The notes beneath the pieces are model-generated. The model saw only the letters and a list, made by a program, of their open reading frames with translations. It did no database searches and had not been told where the DNA came from. A program made the translations under genes and the position numbers. A stretch of 64,000 bases of DNA, taken from Dama dama. Taxonomy: Eukaryota > Chordata > Mammalia > Artiodactyla > Cervidae. The stretch is from NCBI RefSeq assembly GCF_033118175.1, contig NC_083693.1:55049981-55113980 (forward strand), in the 5' to 3' direction. Of this stretch, positions 44,425-55,924 are shown piece by piece (the first letter of the stretch is position 1; the number at the start of each line of letters is the position of its first letter).

Positions 44425-47214
44425 GTTCCTCTGACTGCCTATGGCAAGGCTCCATTTTGTGACGGTTTTCCTGCAAGCTGAGACGCTTCCAACCACCTTC
44501 TCTTCCTTCCACCTGCCCTCAAAGGCCAGCTCTGCAGAGAGGTCTGACAGAGTTGCTCTGCCTCTCCTGTCTTCCTTCCCATTTACTTTCACAGCAGTTT
44601 CCTCCAGGACCCACCACATCACTTTGAGTACAAAATCAAAATGTGGGGCACTCTGTTGAAAAAGCATGAATTTTAAGACCGGGAAAGCAGAGCATTGAAC
44701 TAATTGTTCTAAAACGGAAGGTCTTGTGCAGCTGCATAGGTAGCTCCCCCCTCAGGCTGGCCCTGGTATCTTCTGGTAAAATCCTTGCATATATAATATA
44801 ATCCCAGTTTGGTGTCTGTTCAGAGAATGCTTACTAGGAGGACATTCTAGCACAATTCCCCTGTAGTTGCTTTGGGCATCAAATCTGGCTGTGATCAAGT
44901 AAGTGGAAGTCACAGAGTTTCACCCTGCCTTTCCAAGCCTCTGGTACAATTTTTAAATTAATTTTATTGGTTCAAGCTAGTTATTTTTGTTCAGTGTTGA
45001 GGTTTCCCTTTTCTCCAATAAATAACATATAATGTGTAAGAAGTAGTGTAGGCTTTTGAGCCAAGCTCATTGGGGAAAAAATATGTAGCGAGAATTACAG
45101 TTGTGATTGCAACATTTCACTTGAAATAAACACGAAGGCAAAATTCAGGCAGTAAAACTCAGAAACACATTCCTTCAGTTCATATTTAAAGAAAAGGAGC
45201 TGGAAACAACTAAAGGGCTACTTAGACGAAAGGAATAAAACTTTCTCCTTCTGCTCCCATTTGCTATTTCATGAGCAATTTTCTTTTCTGAGAAGGTGGT
45301 TTCCAAACATTCAGCAATTTTAAATATCAAGGCAAAGTACTGTGGCCTTTAGCAACTTCTCTAGGCCTCAGTGTAGCAAGCACATTGGACTCAGAGATTC
45401 TTTTTGGCAATAAAATTCTTCAAATTTTCAAAAAAAAATTCTGCTTTAGTTAAGTCTGTGAGTTTTTGTTGCATTATATTCTTCAGTATATATTCTACCT
45501 GGAAGTGTATGTCTTTTCAGGGTGTTCCAAAGAAACTGATTTGCTTAATACTCCTGACATTAAGATTTGTTATGGAAGGCATTATAAGTGAGATAAAGAA
45601 ACTAAAATGAAAAAATGCAGTTGATGAAATGTTCAAATCATGAGCCCAAATGCTCAGTGTTGGTTAGAGACAGACTCTGGAGTGGAACCTTAGTCTTCTG
45701 ACTATTCATCATATTTTCTTGTCTGTGTGATGCTGCCTTTTCATAATTTGTCATAATAAGAGCCAAGCTGTTCAGTTTTACATTTTTGCAATACCAAGTT
45801 AATATATGAACATTTTCATTTAATATATTCCCTTAAATAGTGCACAGCTCTGACCAAGACACTGGATTTCCAAGGCAGGCTAATAATTTGGCCCCTTCAA
45901 GCTGATGCTGTTTATTCACCTAACACTGTCGTAAACTAAATGTGGGGGATGCAAGAAGAGGAAGACAGGGAGGCAGTGGGGCAGGGTGGGGAGGAAGACC
46001 ACCAGATCCCCATTTGTACACCAAAGGCCTGCAGAGAGCAGAACCCACTGCCCTTGGAAGCTGTACGGCCACTGTAGATGCTATTGTTGTGTACCTTCTG
46101 TGGTCACCCCCTAAGCAACTCATTCACAGAAGTGACCACACTACTACACAGAGTCATGTGTTGGTGCCCTGAATAGCTATCTGACTGCTCCTGTCCTCAG
46201 TCCAGCTTTTGATATTTTAAATGATTTTTCCTTCAGGGCCACTGCGCTTTTATAATTTGAGACGAGAGGGAATGAAATGGTTCCTGCATCATATGCCCCT
46301 TATGAAATCTGAAAACCTGTTTCAGATTTTTCTCTTTATTCAGGTAATCTGTTATCTCAGAGATTTAGATATGCAGAGAATTTATACATCTCGATGAATA
46401 AGAAAGAAAAAAGAAACCTCAAGTCAAAGGCAAACTAGAGCCATACACAGCATTAAAAGACTTGTATTTATTGAGCTGAAACCTACAGAAACAATGTGTC
46501 TTAAATGTCAGATTTTGAGACTATTTGCCTGGAGTAGGAATAGGAACAGGAACACAGGATACTTACTTTTATGTAGGTTCCATGCCAGCTACTACAAACC
46601 ATGCCAAACCTCTTTCCTCCTCATCGGGAACTGAGATGCTTTATTAGCTTATGATCCTGTCCCAAATACACTGATATACTTGCCAAGTATATCAGAAAAT
46701 TGCATAGAGACTCTAAACACTTGGAAAAATCTCTAAAAAAGTAATAAATGATATAGAGTCAACACGTTGTTCAGATCTTGTTCAACATATAAGTTCAACA
46801 TATTGTTCAACCACTGCATTTTGAGCATTACTGTAGGTAGGCCACCTACAAAGTCAACTAAAACTGGCAAAGCCTGGTTTCCAACCTATGCCTCCAAAAG
46901 TTCTTCACCATTCGGTGGCACTACCTTGCCAACCACTCTGTTTCTGTTATTGCTATATCTGTTTTCACTCTCCCTGCCCTCACAGTCGATCACATCCCTT
47001 GTGTCATCTCTTGATTAATGTCTTCAATAATATCAGAAATCTCTGTACCAGTATTCTTGTTCAGCTAACCTACAACTCCTGGTCTACTATAATTTCATCA
47101 TCTTAGTTATCTGCTTCACTTGATCATAATATTGAAGCCATGCTACAGCTCAATTAGGTCCTCACAGATACTCAGCATCAGATATTAATGACAGACTGTA
47201 TATGATAACAGTGA
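44425..47214. other. Repeat-poor unique sequence, about 2.8 kb
   Basis: No repeat family or exon recognised. A purine-rich GGGAGGCAGTGGGGCAGG patch lies near 45969-45990, and three GTTCAAC words sit in 46780-46812. Confidence 0.4.
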
Positions 47215-47390
47215 ATAATACCATGGTTAAAAGACAGGCCTCTGAAGCCACATGCCCAGGTTTCAAAGCCTGGATTCTTTGTATTCTGGCTTGGGCAAGT
47301 TAACTTTTTTGTGACTCCATTTCCTCATCTGCCAAATGTGGATAATACATTGTTGTGAGCAATGAATAGAAGCTGATTAATCACATTGGC
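47215..47390 (+). repeat. MIR SINE remnant
   Basis: CCATGGTTAAAAGACAGGCCTCTGAAGCCACATGCCCAGGTTTCAAAGCCTGG, GGCTTGGGCAAGTTAAC and CCATTTCCTCATCTGCCAAATGTGGATAATAC are the MIR head and core in order. Confidence 0.85.
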
Positions 47391-48030
47391 TACGTACATC
47401 CTACTCCTCCTTTACACTGTTAGGATGTTTGCTCTCTTCTCTCCTTCAGTTCTCACACACTGCTGCCTGTATGAGGAAATGGCATTGTGGAGAACTTACA
47501 AGCAATGAAACCAAAACAATCATGTGAAGGAATAAAAGAGAAAACAGTGGGGTTAAAGAGAGAGAACAAGGTCAGAAATGAGCCAAGAAGTCAGCATTTT
47601 CTTAAGACTCAGGTGAAATGACAAAGCCTTGGGCTCTGTCTCCTCAAAGTGTCTTCAGACAGAAATGTGGTGACAAACACAGAGTACATGAAAAGCGGAT
47701 AAAGAGGTTCAAAAGGAAGAGCTGTTAATTCAAATGAAAGAAGAAAGAAGGAAGCTTTGGAGTTGTTCCTACTTCTACTGATGACTTCACTAAGCAAAAA
47801 GTTAGGGATGAGAGAGAAAGAACATCCCAAATCCTGGTGGGGAAGCAGGCAGTGCCCTGAACCACAGGACAATTTGTTCTCAGAACTAGAACCAAAGCAA
47901 AGCCAGTGAAGGATTATGTTGTGGGAATCCTGATGATAAACACACTCAAGATGAAGGAAAGAGGGCACCCCTCCCCCAACTTCGTGGGTACCATAATTGA
48001 AAACAGGATGATGTAATTCTTAAAAATGGA
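47391..48030. other. Unique, purine-rich sequence
   Basis: No assignment. A minus frame of 119 residues here shows no domain or signal. Confidence 0.4.
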
Positions 48031-48034
48031 ACAA

Positions 48035-48290
48035 TCTAGGATTCAGCTCAATAAATGCAACCCCTACTATGGGCCAGGTACTGACGATGTGGTCTGTGCC
48101 CTTGCAGAGCTACAAACCAGAGGAGAGGCAGATTTTCTCAATGAATGACCAAAGGAGTTAAAAGGGGACAAATGAGAGAAGGCCAAACTGAGGATGACTT
48201 CCTATAGAAGGAGATGGTTTACACTTGGCTTGGATCAAAGGACATACAAATTAGACTGTTGGTAAGAGAAACTTCAAAATAAAATTACTA
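48035..48290 (-). repeat. Ancient L2 3' region
   Basis: AATAAATGCAACCCCTACTATGGGCCAGGTACTGACGATG, CTTGCAGAGCTACAAACC and GATGACTTCCTATAGAAGGAG follow the reversed L2 end. Confidence 0.6.
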
Positions 48291-48414
48291 TATAAGTTAA
48301 AAATAAGTATTACTTCAGACTATGCATGAGATGGAAATTAAATGCTTGAAGAGACGCAAAAATAAGATTTAAAACTACATTATTTAAACTCATACAAAGT
48401 GCTTTCATTTAAAC

Positions 48415-48590
48415 TTGTGCAAAGTGCTTTTCATTCATGGTTTATACACTTAGAGGTACTGAGTAAAACCTGAAGCAAGCCTAGGAGGGCCTGTTATTAT
48501 CACCATTTTACAAATAGGAAACCTAGGGAACAGAGAGGTTAACTGCCTTGTCTACGGTTACACAAACAAAGCCAGCCTCAACACTGGAAC
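48415..48590 (-). repeat. MIR SINE remnant
   Basis: GCAAAGTGCTTTTCATTCATG, TTATTATCACCATTTTACAAATAGGAAAC, CAGAGAGGTTAACTGCCTTG and TTACACAAACAAAGCCAGCC are the reversed MIR core. Confidence 0.75.
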
Positions 48591-49425
48591 ACATTTCTCT
48601 GGATTTCTTGCCTATGATGCCGTCAACCCACTCAGCATTTTCCCAAGGTTCGAGGCCTGACACACAAGTTATACAGAATGTTCACACGTTTCTGTCTCAT
48701 AGTAAAGGAAGTGTTGGATATGCTGAGTGGACAGAGTTAAACAATTTCATACTGTGAGACTTCTCAGAGCCTTAAAAATGATCATGTGCAATATGAATTT
48801 CCAAGTGGTTGTGACGCGGAATGTGGCTTTCCTTAAACTTGTTTTATCATGGAACACATTTCTTGTGGTCTATCTCTTGGACTTAGAGTAATATGGAACA
48901 CACTGGAAAAATGTTGCATCAGAGTGGACTGACTGTGAGCAAGAAGCTAGACAGGTTTTTAGTGTGAGCAGAGAAATATAAATTTGATGTAGAATAACTA
49001 TGACAAGATGATTCTGGAATAAATTACTTACTTGAAACAACTTACAATTAAGCAGAAATGAGCTGGTGCCCCTAAACTAGACCACCATACACCCATAAAT
49101 ATCTATGCAATGCTCAGTTTAGATAAGTGTGCATGTGCATATTTCATTATGGAGAATTCAGATATAAATTAACACTAGAGATAGTAATTGGTATGAACTG
49201 TGTGACCAAAAAAAGCCTATTTATTGCATCTGAACAGGGATGAGGAGAAAAATGCAAATTGGAAGAAAGTATCATCAGACACAATGGAAAAGGTTGTGTC
49301 TATTCCACTTAAATTCAAATCAACACCTTTAGAAGCAGACAGAGCTGACCAGGGCAGTGAATCAGTAATGGCAAATTCAACAGTGAATGAATCAATGAAT
49401 AAAAGATTATACTGAAATCAGACCC
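48591..49425. other. Unique sequence, no feature recognised
   Basis: Nothing assignable seen. Confidence 0.4.
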
Positions 49426-49429
49426 TTTG

Positions 49430-50215
49430 ATCACTCCCAGCACCCAGAAGAAATCTTCCTCATCTTTTCCATATTAGTTAATGACATCTCCAGTTACCCT
49501 TGTTCCTTGGACCCCAAAATCCTGGGGTTTACCTTCACTTCACTTTCTCTCTCACCCTCTTCCAATCAAATAGTAAACCAAGTCAAGTCTAAATTTATCT
49601 GTATCACAATTCTAATCTCTTCTTCCCATCTCCACTGCTACTACCCTAGTCTAAGCCATCATCAACTTTTGTCTGGCCTATCTTGATAGCCTCCTAATTA
49701 TTATCCTTGTTTCCTCTGACATCTTGCTACTATCTTGTCTCACATAGCAGCCAGGATTATCCTTTACAATTATAAATCAGCTTCCATTGCTCCTATGCCC
49801 CAAACCATACAAGTCTTTAAAGCCTCCTACCCCTTCCATCCCACTTATTGCTCCTTGCTATTCCAGGCTCACTGGACCCCTTGCTGTTCCTGGTTACATC
49901 CAGCACATTCCACACTACAAGGCCTACACTTACTGCTTTTTCACCTAGGTTTCTTCCCCCGGACATCCACACTCCATTTCCGCTTCCTCTAGGTCTCTCC
50001 TAGAGGCCACCTCACCACCATGATTCCTTCTGTGCTTTTATCCTTTGTTATTTCATTGCCCTCACCAGGCTCTGATTTTGTATGGCTATTTGTTCTCTGT
50101 CTCTATACCCTTCTTGAATATAAGCTCCATAAAACCTGTTTGGCTAAATTCTGTAGCTTCGGCACACAGAAGAGTGCTTGGAACAGTATAGCCCTGATAA
50201 AAATATGCTAAATGA
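49430..50215 (+). repeat. Long ancient L2 3' region
   Basis: Nearly 800 bases collinear with the L2 3' end: TCCTCATCTTTTCC, CCAAAATCCTGGGG, AAACCAAGTCAAGTC, TCTGGCCTATCTTGATAGCC, ATAAATCAGCTTCCATTGCTC, AAAGCCTCCTACCCCTTCC, CTCCTTGCTATTCCAGG, CCTTGCTGTTCCTGG, TTTCTTCCCCCGGACATCC, AGGTCTCTCCTAGAGGCC, and TATAAGCTCCATAAAACC before the final tail ATGCTAAATGAATT. The longest old repeat in the window. Confidence 0.8.
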
Positions 50216-50440
50216 ATTAATTGCTGGTGTTTGTCAAGTGCTTATTATACCACTAAGACCTTTACAAGCACTATTTCATGATCCTTAACAGTCAGCTATT
50301 AATATTATTAACCCACTTTATAGATGAAGCAATTGATGCCCAGAGAAGTTAAGTAACTTGCTCCAAGAAAGAAGTCAAGCTTTATACCCAAGCAGACCAG
50401 CTCTGGCTCTGAACCTCTGTGCTCTAGATTTTCTTACATT
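50216..50440 (-). repeat. MIR SINE remnant
   Basis: GTGTTTGTCAAGTGCTTATTATACC, TTAACCCACTTTATAGATGAAGC, CCCAGAGAAGTTAAGTAACTTGC and CAGACCAGCTCTGGCTCTGAACC are the reversed MIR. Confidence 0.8.
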
Positions 50441-50534
50441 GCTATGGTGAACATGTATCAGCCATTCCAATATTCTTATGAAAATTCCCAGAAATGTCTT
50501 TTCTCTCTTCCTTTTTTTCCTCTTTTTTTCTTCT

Positions 50535-50690
50535 GTTCTTTCATTCATTCATTCATCTGCCCACATGTTAAACACTGTGACTGACTGGCTCTGGGGATAC
50601 AAATTTAAATAAGACACATTCCCCATTCACAACAAGCTGCCCTATCTAGAAAGAAGGAAGACATATAAATAAACAATTCGAAGATATGTA
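50535..50690 (-). repeat. L2-class remnant with a CATT run
   Basis: CATTCATTCATTCATCTGCC followed by GTTAAACACTGTGACTGACTGGCTCTGGGGATACAAATTTAAATAAGACACATTCCCC resembles a reversed L2 end ('gggatacaaagatgaataagacatggtccc'). Confidence 0.6.
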
Positions 50691-50954
50691 TTTATTTTCT
50701 CCTAGAATATAGGAACCATTTTACTCAACATATGTTCCACTTTGCATTAAACTACAAGAAATTTAAGTCAGTCATTGCCTAAATGGTGTACTCTGCTTAT
50801 CTCAATTGCCATAAAACATGTAAATCCCATATTTTGCATTTTTTTCCTTGCAAGTTGTTTCTGGTTCTTCGGAAAGTAGATGCAGTTTAAATAGTAAATG
50901 TCATAAAATGCTAAGTATTTCACTGCTCCTGAAATAATTACTTATTGATGTTTA

Positions 50955-51160
50955 TCATTAAGATATGCACTAGGCACCCTGAGGGATTAAAAATAACTAT
51001 GATGTAGCACCTGTTTCTTAGTGAATTCGTGGTCAGGTAGAGAGACACAGGGAAAAAAAAAATAACTGCAGTACAAGACCCTAGCAGAAAGCATCACAAG
51101 AGAAGTGCAAGGTCTCATGCATTTTCTGCAGAGAACTAGGTTTTCTGGATGGGCTATTGG
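50955..51160 (-). repeat. Possible L2-class remnant
   Basis: TATGCACTAGGCACCCTGAGGGATT, then GAATTCGTGGTCAGGTAGAGAGACACAGG and GCATCACAAGAGAAGTGCAAGG suggest a reversed L2, more decayed than the preceding one. Confidence 0.4.
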
Positions 51161-51274
51161 GGATTTAAATGCAGACAGCCCAGTTCCAGGGCCTGTATTC
51201 TTAACCATGGCTCTCAACTATGCCCACTGAGGTTGGTATAGATTTAGCATTGGTAAATATCATATGGTAGAAAT

Positions 51275-51490
51275 TTTTCATCTGATATTTTTTAATGTTT
51301 TTCCAGTTTTATTGAGAAATAACTGGCATATATCATTGTATAAATTTAAGGCATACAGCATGACACTATGGTTTACATGCTGTAAAATGATTAACACAAT
51401 AGGTTCATCTAACATTCATCTTTTTTTTTCAGCATTCAATAGGTTATTATTTTTTATTGGAATATAATTGCTTTACAGTGTTTCATCTCA
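51275..51490 (-). repeat. L1M 3'-end fragments, reverse orientation
   Basis: CCAGTTTTATTGAGAAATAAC, TATAAATTTAAGGCATACAGCATGAC, GTAAAATGATTAACACAATAGG and CATCTAACATTCATC is the reversed L1M terminus. 51445-51485 (TTTTTATTGGAATATAATTGCTTTACAGTG) is a second, different L1 3' tip in the same orientation. Confidence 0.75.
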
Positions 51491-51876
51491 GATGTTTTAA
51501 TGTAAATTATCCAAATGCTTTGTCTTCTACAGAATTATTAATGGCTCTGCTGAGCTTATAAGTTTTCTCTGCATATAGGTCTGGTCTTCAGGATTATATC
51601 TGGTCAGACTTTTAAGATCTTGTTTTAAAGATGTTACATGTAAACAAAGAGTGTATATTCTTCCCTACTTCCTACTATAGAATTTTGGGAAAGCTACTTC
51701 TCTGTACCTTGTCTCTAAAATGAGCTTAATAGGAGTATCTACAATATAGTGATGACACTGAGGGTACAAACATGGTAAAAAGTAAGAAGAAAACTGAAGG
51801 CAGTTAGATAAAAAGCAATATTCAGGTAAAACTATTACAAACTGTATATAACAATACTAGTAAATATAGTGCATAT
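51491..51876. other. Unique AT-rich sequence
   Basis: Nothing assignable seen. Confidence 0.4.
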
Positions 51877-52179
51877 AGTGAATATAGTTGGAGAAGGCAA
51901 TGGCAACCCACTCCAGTACTGTTGCCTGGAAAAATCCAATGTACAGAGGAGCCTGGTAGGCTGCAGTCCATGGGGTGGCTAAGAGTCGGAGACGACTGAG
52001 TGACTTCACTTTCACTTTTCCTTTCATACATTGGAGAAGGAAATGGCAACCCACTCCAGTGTTCTTGCCTGGAGAATCCCAGGGATGGCAGAGCCTGGTG
52101 GGCTGCCATCCATGGGGTTGCACAGAGTCGGACATGACTGAAGCGACTTAGCAGCAGCAGCAGCAGCAGTGAATATAGT
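51877..52179 (+). mobile_element. Bov-A2 SINE (dimer) with 12-base TSDs
   Basis: Two Bov-A monomers (each GGAGAAGG(C/A)AATGGCAACC ... GAGTCGGA) are joined by the linker TTCACTTTCACTTTTCC and end in GAAGCGACTTAG plus (CAG)6, as in the Bov-A2 consensus. Exact direct repeats AGTGAATATAGT lie at 51877-51888 and 52168-52179. Confidence 0.97.
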
Positions 52180-53243
52180 ATATGTCTATGTACAAACATG
52201 TCTGCGTTAGGGTTAAAGGCTAGTCCATAAACTTTTGGTACAGTCCTTCCATTTAAGTCTATAATTCAGAAACCATGGTGCAGCAAGAGCGCTGCAGTGA
52301 TTATTTGCATTTTTAAATGGTAATACATATGATGAAAAATTGGTAGTACCTACTAAAACTACCACACAATTTCACTCATCTCACATCCTAGTAAAGTAAT
52401 GCTCAAAATTCTCCAAGCCAGGCTTTAGCAGTACATGAACCGTGAACTTCCAGATGTTAAAGCTGGTTTTAGAAAAGGCAGAGGAACCAGAGATCAAATT
52501 GCCAACATCCGCTGGATCATCGAAAAAGCAAGAAAGTTCCAGAAAAATATCTACTTCTGCTTTATTGACTACACCAAAGCCTTTGACTATGTGGATCACA
52601 ATAAACTGTGGAAAATTCTGAAAGAGATGGGAATACCAGACCACCTGACCCGCCTCTTGAGAAACCTATATGCAGGTCAGGAAGCAACAGTTAGAACTGG
52701 ACATGGACCAACAGACTGGTTCCAAATAGGAAAAGGAGTACTTCAAGGCTGTATATTGTCACCCTGCTTATTTAACTTATATGCAGAGTACATCACGAGA
52801 AATGCTGGTCTGGAAGAAGCACAAGCTGGAATCAAGATTGCTGGGAGAAATATCAATAACCTCAGATATGTAGATGACACCACCCTTATGGCAGAAAGTG
52901 AAGAGGAACTAAAAAGCCTCTAGATGAAAGTGAAACAGGAGAGTGAAAAAGTTGGCTTAAAGCTCAACATTCAGAAAACTAAGATCATGGCATCTGGTCC
53001 CATGACTTCATGGGAAATAGATAGGGAAACAGTGTCAGACTTTATTTTTGGGGGCTCCAAAATCACTGCAGATGGTGATTGCAGCCATGAAATTAAAAGA
53101 CATTTACTTCTTGGAAGGAAAGTTATGACCATCTAGATAGCATATTAAAAAGCAGAGACATTACTTTGCCAACAAAGGTCCGTCTGGTCAAGGCTATGGT
53201 TTTTCCAGTGGTCATGTATGGATGTGAGGGTTGGACTGTGAAG

Positions 53244-54172
53244 AAAGTTGAGCACCGATGAAAAGATGCTCAACATCACTCATTATCAGAGAAATGCAAA
53301 TCAAAACCACAATGAAGTGCCATTACACGCCAGTCAGGATGGCTGCTATCCAAAAGTCTACAAGCGGTAAATGCTGGAGAGGGTGTGGAGAAAAGGGAAC
53401 CCTCTTATACTGTTGGTGGGAATGCAAACTAGTACAGCCGCTATGGAGAACAGTGTGGAGATTTCTTAAAAAACTGGAAATAGAACTGCCATATGACCCA
53501 GCAATCCCACTCCTGGGCAGACACACCAAGGAAACCAGATCTGAAAGAGACACGTGCACCCCAATGTTCATCGCAGCACTGTTTATAATAGCCAGGACAT
53601 GGAAGCAACCTAGATGCCCATCAGCAGACGAATGGATAAGGAAGCTGTGGTACATATACACCATGGAATATTACTCAGCTGTTAAAAAGAATTCATTTGA
53701 ATCAGTTCTAATGAGATGGATGAAACTGGAGACCATTATACAGAGTGAAGTAAGCCAGAAAGATAAAGAACATTACAGCATACTAACACATATATATGGA
53801 ATTTAGAAAGATGGTAATGATAACCCTATATGCAAAACAGAAAAAGAGACACAGAAGTACAGAACAGACTTTTGGACTCTGTGGGAGAAGACGAGGGTGG
53901 GATGTTTCGAAAGAACAGCATGTATATTATCTCTGGTGAAACAGATCACCAGCCCAGGTTGGATGCATGAGACAAGTGCTTGGGCCTGGTGCACTGGGAA
54001 GACCCAGGGGAATCTGGTGGAGAGGGAGGTGGGAGGGGGGATTGGGATGGGGAATACATGTAACTCCATTGCTGATTCATGTCAATATATGACAAAACCC
54101 ACTGCAATGTTGTGAAGTAATTAGCCTCCAACTAATAAAAATAAATGAAAAAAAAAAAAAGTAGAGCACCGA
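53244..54172 (+). mobile_element. Young 5'-truncated L1 inserted in BovB
   Basis: About 0.9 kb of ruminant L1 (53259-54157): the ORF2 C-terminus, the 3' UTR with AGAGGGAGGTGGGAGG, the ATTAGCCTCCAACTAATAAA end and a 14-base A-run. Flanking 15-base repeats (AAAGTTGAGCACCGA at 53244-53258 and AAAGTAGAGCACCGA at 54158-54172) differ at one position. This shows the L1 landed after the BovB. Confidence 0.97.
53258..53806 (+). pseudogene. L1 ORF2 C-terminal fragment, still open
   Basis: Open from the truncation point to what looks like the natural ORF2 stop: RCSTSLIIREMQIKT, the cysteine-rich motif, WRFLKKLEIELPYDPAIPLL, MFIAALFIIARTWKQPRCPS, LWYIYTMEYYSAVKKNSFES and a terminal SILTHIYGI followed by TAG. 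No frameshift in 549 bases suggests a recent insertion. The cysteine-rich motif reads CWRGCGEKGTLLYCWWEC: the histidine seen in the copy at 22.3 kb is a tyrosine here (codon 53408-53410). It lacks the endonuclease and RT and has no promoter of its own, so it is not expected to be expressed. Confidence 0.94.
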
Positions 54173-54589
54173 AAAGTTGATGCTTTTGAACTGTGGTGCT
54201 GGAGAAGACTCTTGAGAGTCCCTTGGACTGCAAGGAGATCCAACCAGTCCATCCTAAAGGAGATCAGTCCTGGGTGTTCACTGGAAGGACTGATGCTGAA
54301 TTGAAACTCCAGTACTTTGGCCACCTCATGAGAAGAGTTGACTCATTGGAAAAGACCCTGATGCTGGGAGGGATTGGGGGCAGGAGGAGAAGGGGATGAC
54401 AGAGGATGAGATGGCTGGATGGCATCACCGACTCGACGGACATGAGTTTGAGTAAACTCCGGGAGTTGGTGATGGACAGGGAGGCCTGGCGTGCTGCGAT
54501 TCATGGGGTCGCAGAGTCGGACACGACTGAGCGACTGAACAGAATTGACTGACTGACTAAAGCTGAACATTTCTATGATTCTTAGTTAA

Positions 54590-55090
54590 TTCCCCCTCAT
54601 CATTATATACCCTACAGAAATGTTCACATGTTCACCAAAAGACATTTATAAGAATATTCATAACAGCACTATTTATAATCAGTAGAAACTGGACACTACC
54701 CATACACTCATCAACGTAAACTGTAGTTTATTCATTCAACACTAGACATCAGTTATAATGAACAGATCACAACTGAATGTAACAACATGAATGACTTTAA
54801 CAGATACAATAATGAACAAACAAGCCAGATGGAAAAGTAAGCATGCTCTTTGCATCAAAATCAAGTTCAAAAGCAACAATACTAGGATGTTAGAAGTTAG
54901 GACAATGGTTTCTTCAGGATATGTTGATACTAATTAGAAGGAGTTACAAGGAGAGCTTTTAATGGTCTAGTAACATCTGTTTCTTGCTCCTAGTCAGCTG
55001 GTCATAGGCAATTGGTAAATATTCATCAAACTGTACAGTTAAGAAATGTACTTTTCTTAATGTATGTTATTTTTCAAGAAAACACCCCCA
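54590..55090 (+). repeat. Ancient L1M 3' region
   Basis: Plus-strand L1M landmarks in order: CACCAAAAGACATTTATAAG, TTCATAACAGCACTATTTATAATC, AAACTGGACACTACCC, GTAACAACATGAATGAC, AAGCCAGATGGAAAAG, GATGTTAGAAGTTAGGACAATGGTT, CATCTGTTTCTTGCTCC, TTCATCAAACTGTACAG, AAATGTACTTTTCTTAATGTATGTTAT. Ends in an A-rich tail. Confidence 0.85.
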
Positions 55091-55920
55091 CAAAACATTA
55101 TCTTCCCCTCACTGTCCCAACACCCAGGCCACACATTCCATAGCTTTGCGTGTCACTCTACGCAAGGCCAGGCATTCTGAGAACCCACCCAACGTGTTAA
55201 TAATCTTTCCCTCTGTAAGCATAATGCAAGTAGAGAGTACTGCTGCAAACCACTCTTAGAATCAATGTTTTCTTTGACTATGATTAGCTCATTGGTGCCA
55301 CATGTTCCATGGGGCATTAAGACATTTTTTAAATGGCAAAATAATGAAAGAGTCATTTGGTGGTAAAGCAAGTAAATAGCTTGTCTTTATTTTCCAAAAA
55401 CAACCTGCAGCCACCCACCAAATTCTATTTTGAAATGTCATCAATGCTTGGAAGAAAAAACTATCAACTGACAACTATTATTTATACAAGACCCTATAAA
55501 GGGTATTAAAGATGTCAAGAGTGTTTTATCTACTAACCTGAAACCTGACCGCAGAGCCAACACATGCATTTCATGTTAGTGCTGCATTTAAGGGCACCTG
55601 GGCCAAAGTTACGTGTTAAGTCAGTGAAAATGTATAATTCATGGGGTAACTGAAAAAGCCACTAGACAGGAAGATGGATGGATTGAACATTTTCTGTGCC
55701 ACCAAATGGCTAATGATCAGGTAAACACCTTTGAGAAAAACAAGATCCAGAATTGTTCCACCCGTTCTCTGACCACCTCTTGCCTCTGGCATGAGCAGCC
55801 ATTAGCCTGCTGAGGGTTCCTCCAGAAGAGAGACCAGCTGCTAAGCCCCTGGGAGGCCACATGCTCCCTCCCTCCCTTCAGAGCCCAGTAAATAGCTCAT
55901 TAGTCAGAGGCACCTGCTGT
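55091..55920. other. Unique sequence, no feature recognised
   Basis: Nothing assignable seen; mildly GC-richer at 55780-55900. Confidence 0.4.
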
Positions 55921-55924
55921 GGAA

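Larger units (their letters stand above)
52435..54325 (+). pseudogene. BovB ORF2 reverse-transcriptase remnant, split
   Basis: 52435-52923 gives 162 residues of RT: DVKAGFRKGRGTRDQIANIR, DYTKAFDYVDHNKLWKIL, MGIPDHLTRLLRNLYAGQEA, FQIGKGVLQGCILSPCL and a catalytic box YVDD (52867-52878). An in-frame amber TAG replaces a leucine codon at 52921-52923, and the same frame then continues (52924-53136) with KLNIQKTKIMASGP and CSHEIKRHLLLGRKVMT. A one-base loss near 53131 shifts it. The L1 then cuts the gene at 53258, and the remaining C-terminal codons resume after 54173. YVDD is a less common variant of the RT motif but keeps both aspartates. Best-preserved BovB RT palm here, still non-functional. 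Confidence 0.94.
52352..54564 (+). mobile_element. BovB LINE interrupted by an L1
   Basis: BovB sequence runs from just upstream of the RT (ACCACACAATTTCACTCATC) to the 3' end (GAGCGACTGAACAGAATTGA), in two parts, 52361-53258 and 54173-54555. An L1 insertion splits them. Short words ACTAAAACT (52352-52360) and ACTAAAGCT (54556-54564), 8 of 9 identical, may be the BovB target duplication. Without the L1 it is about 1.3 kb, 5'-truncated. Confidence 0.95.

Noticed and set aside
44206..44481. GC-richer 91-residue frame as a possible exon
   Set aside because: The composition is explained by an inverted repeat; overlapping frames on both strands are equally open and share no domain.
47609..47968. 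119-residue minus-strand frame
   Set aside because: No recognisable family or conserved motif and no supporting splice sites.
52435..52923. 162-residue open frame as a candidate host gene
   Set aside because: It is collinear with BovB reverse transcriptase, ends in an in-frame stop and lies inside a LINE with a 3' tail.
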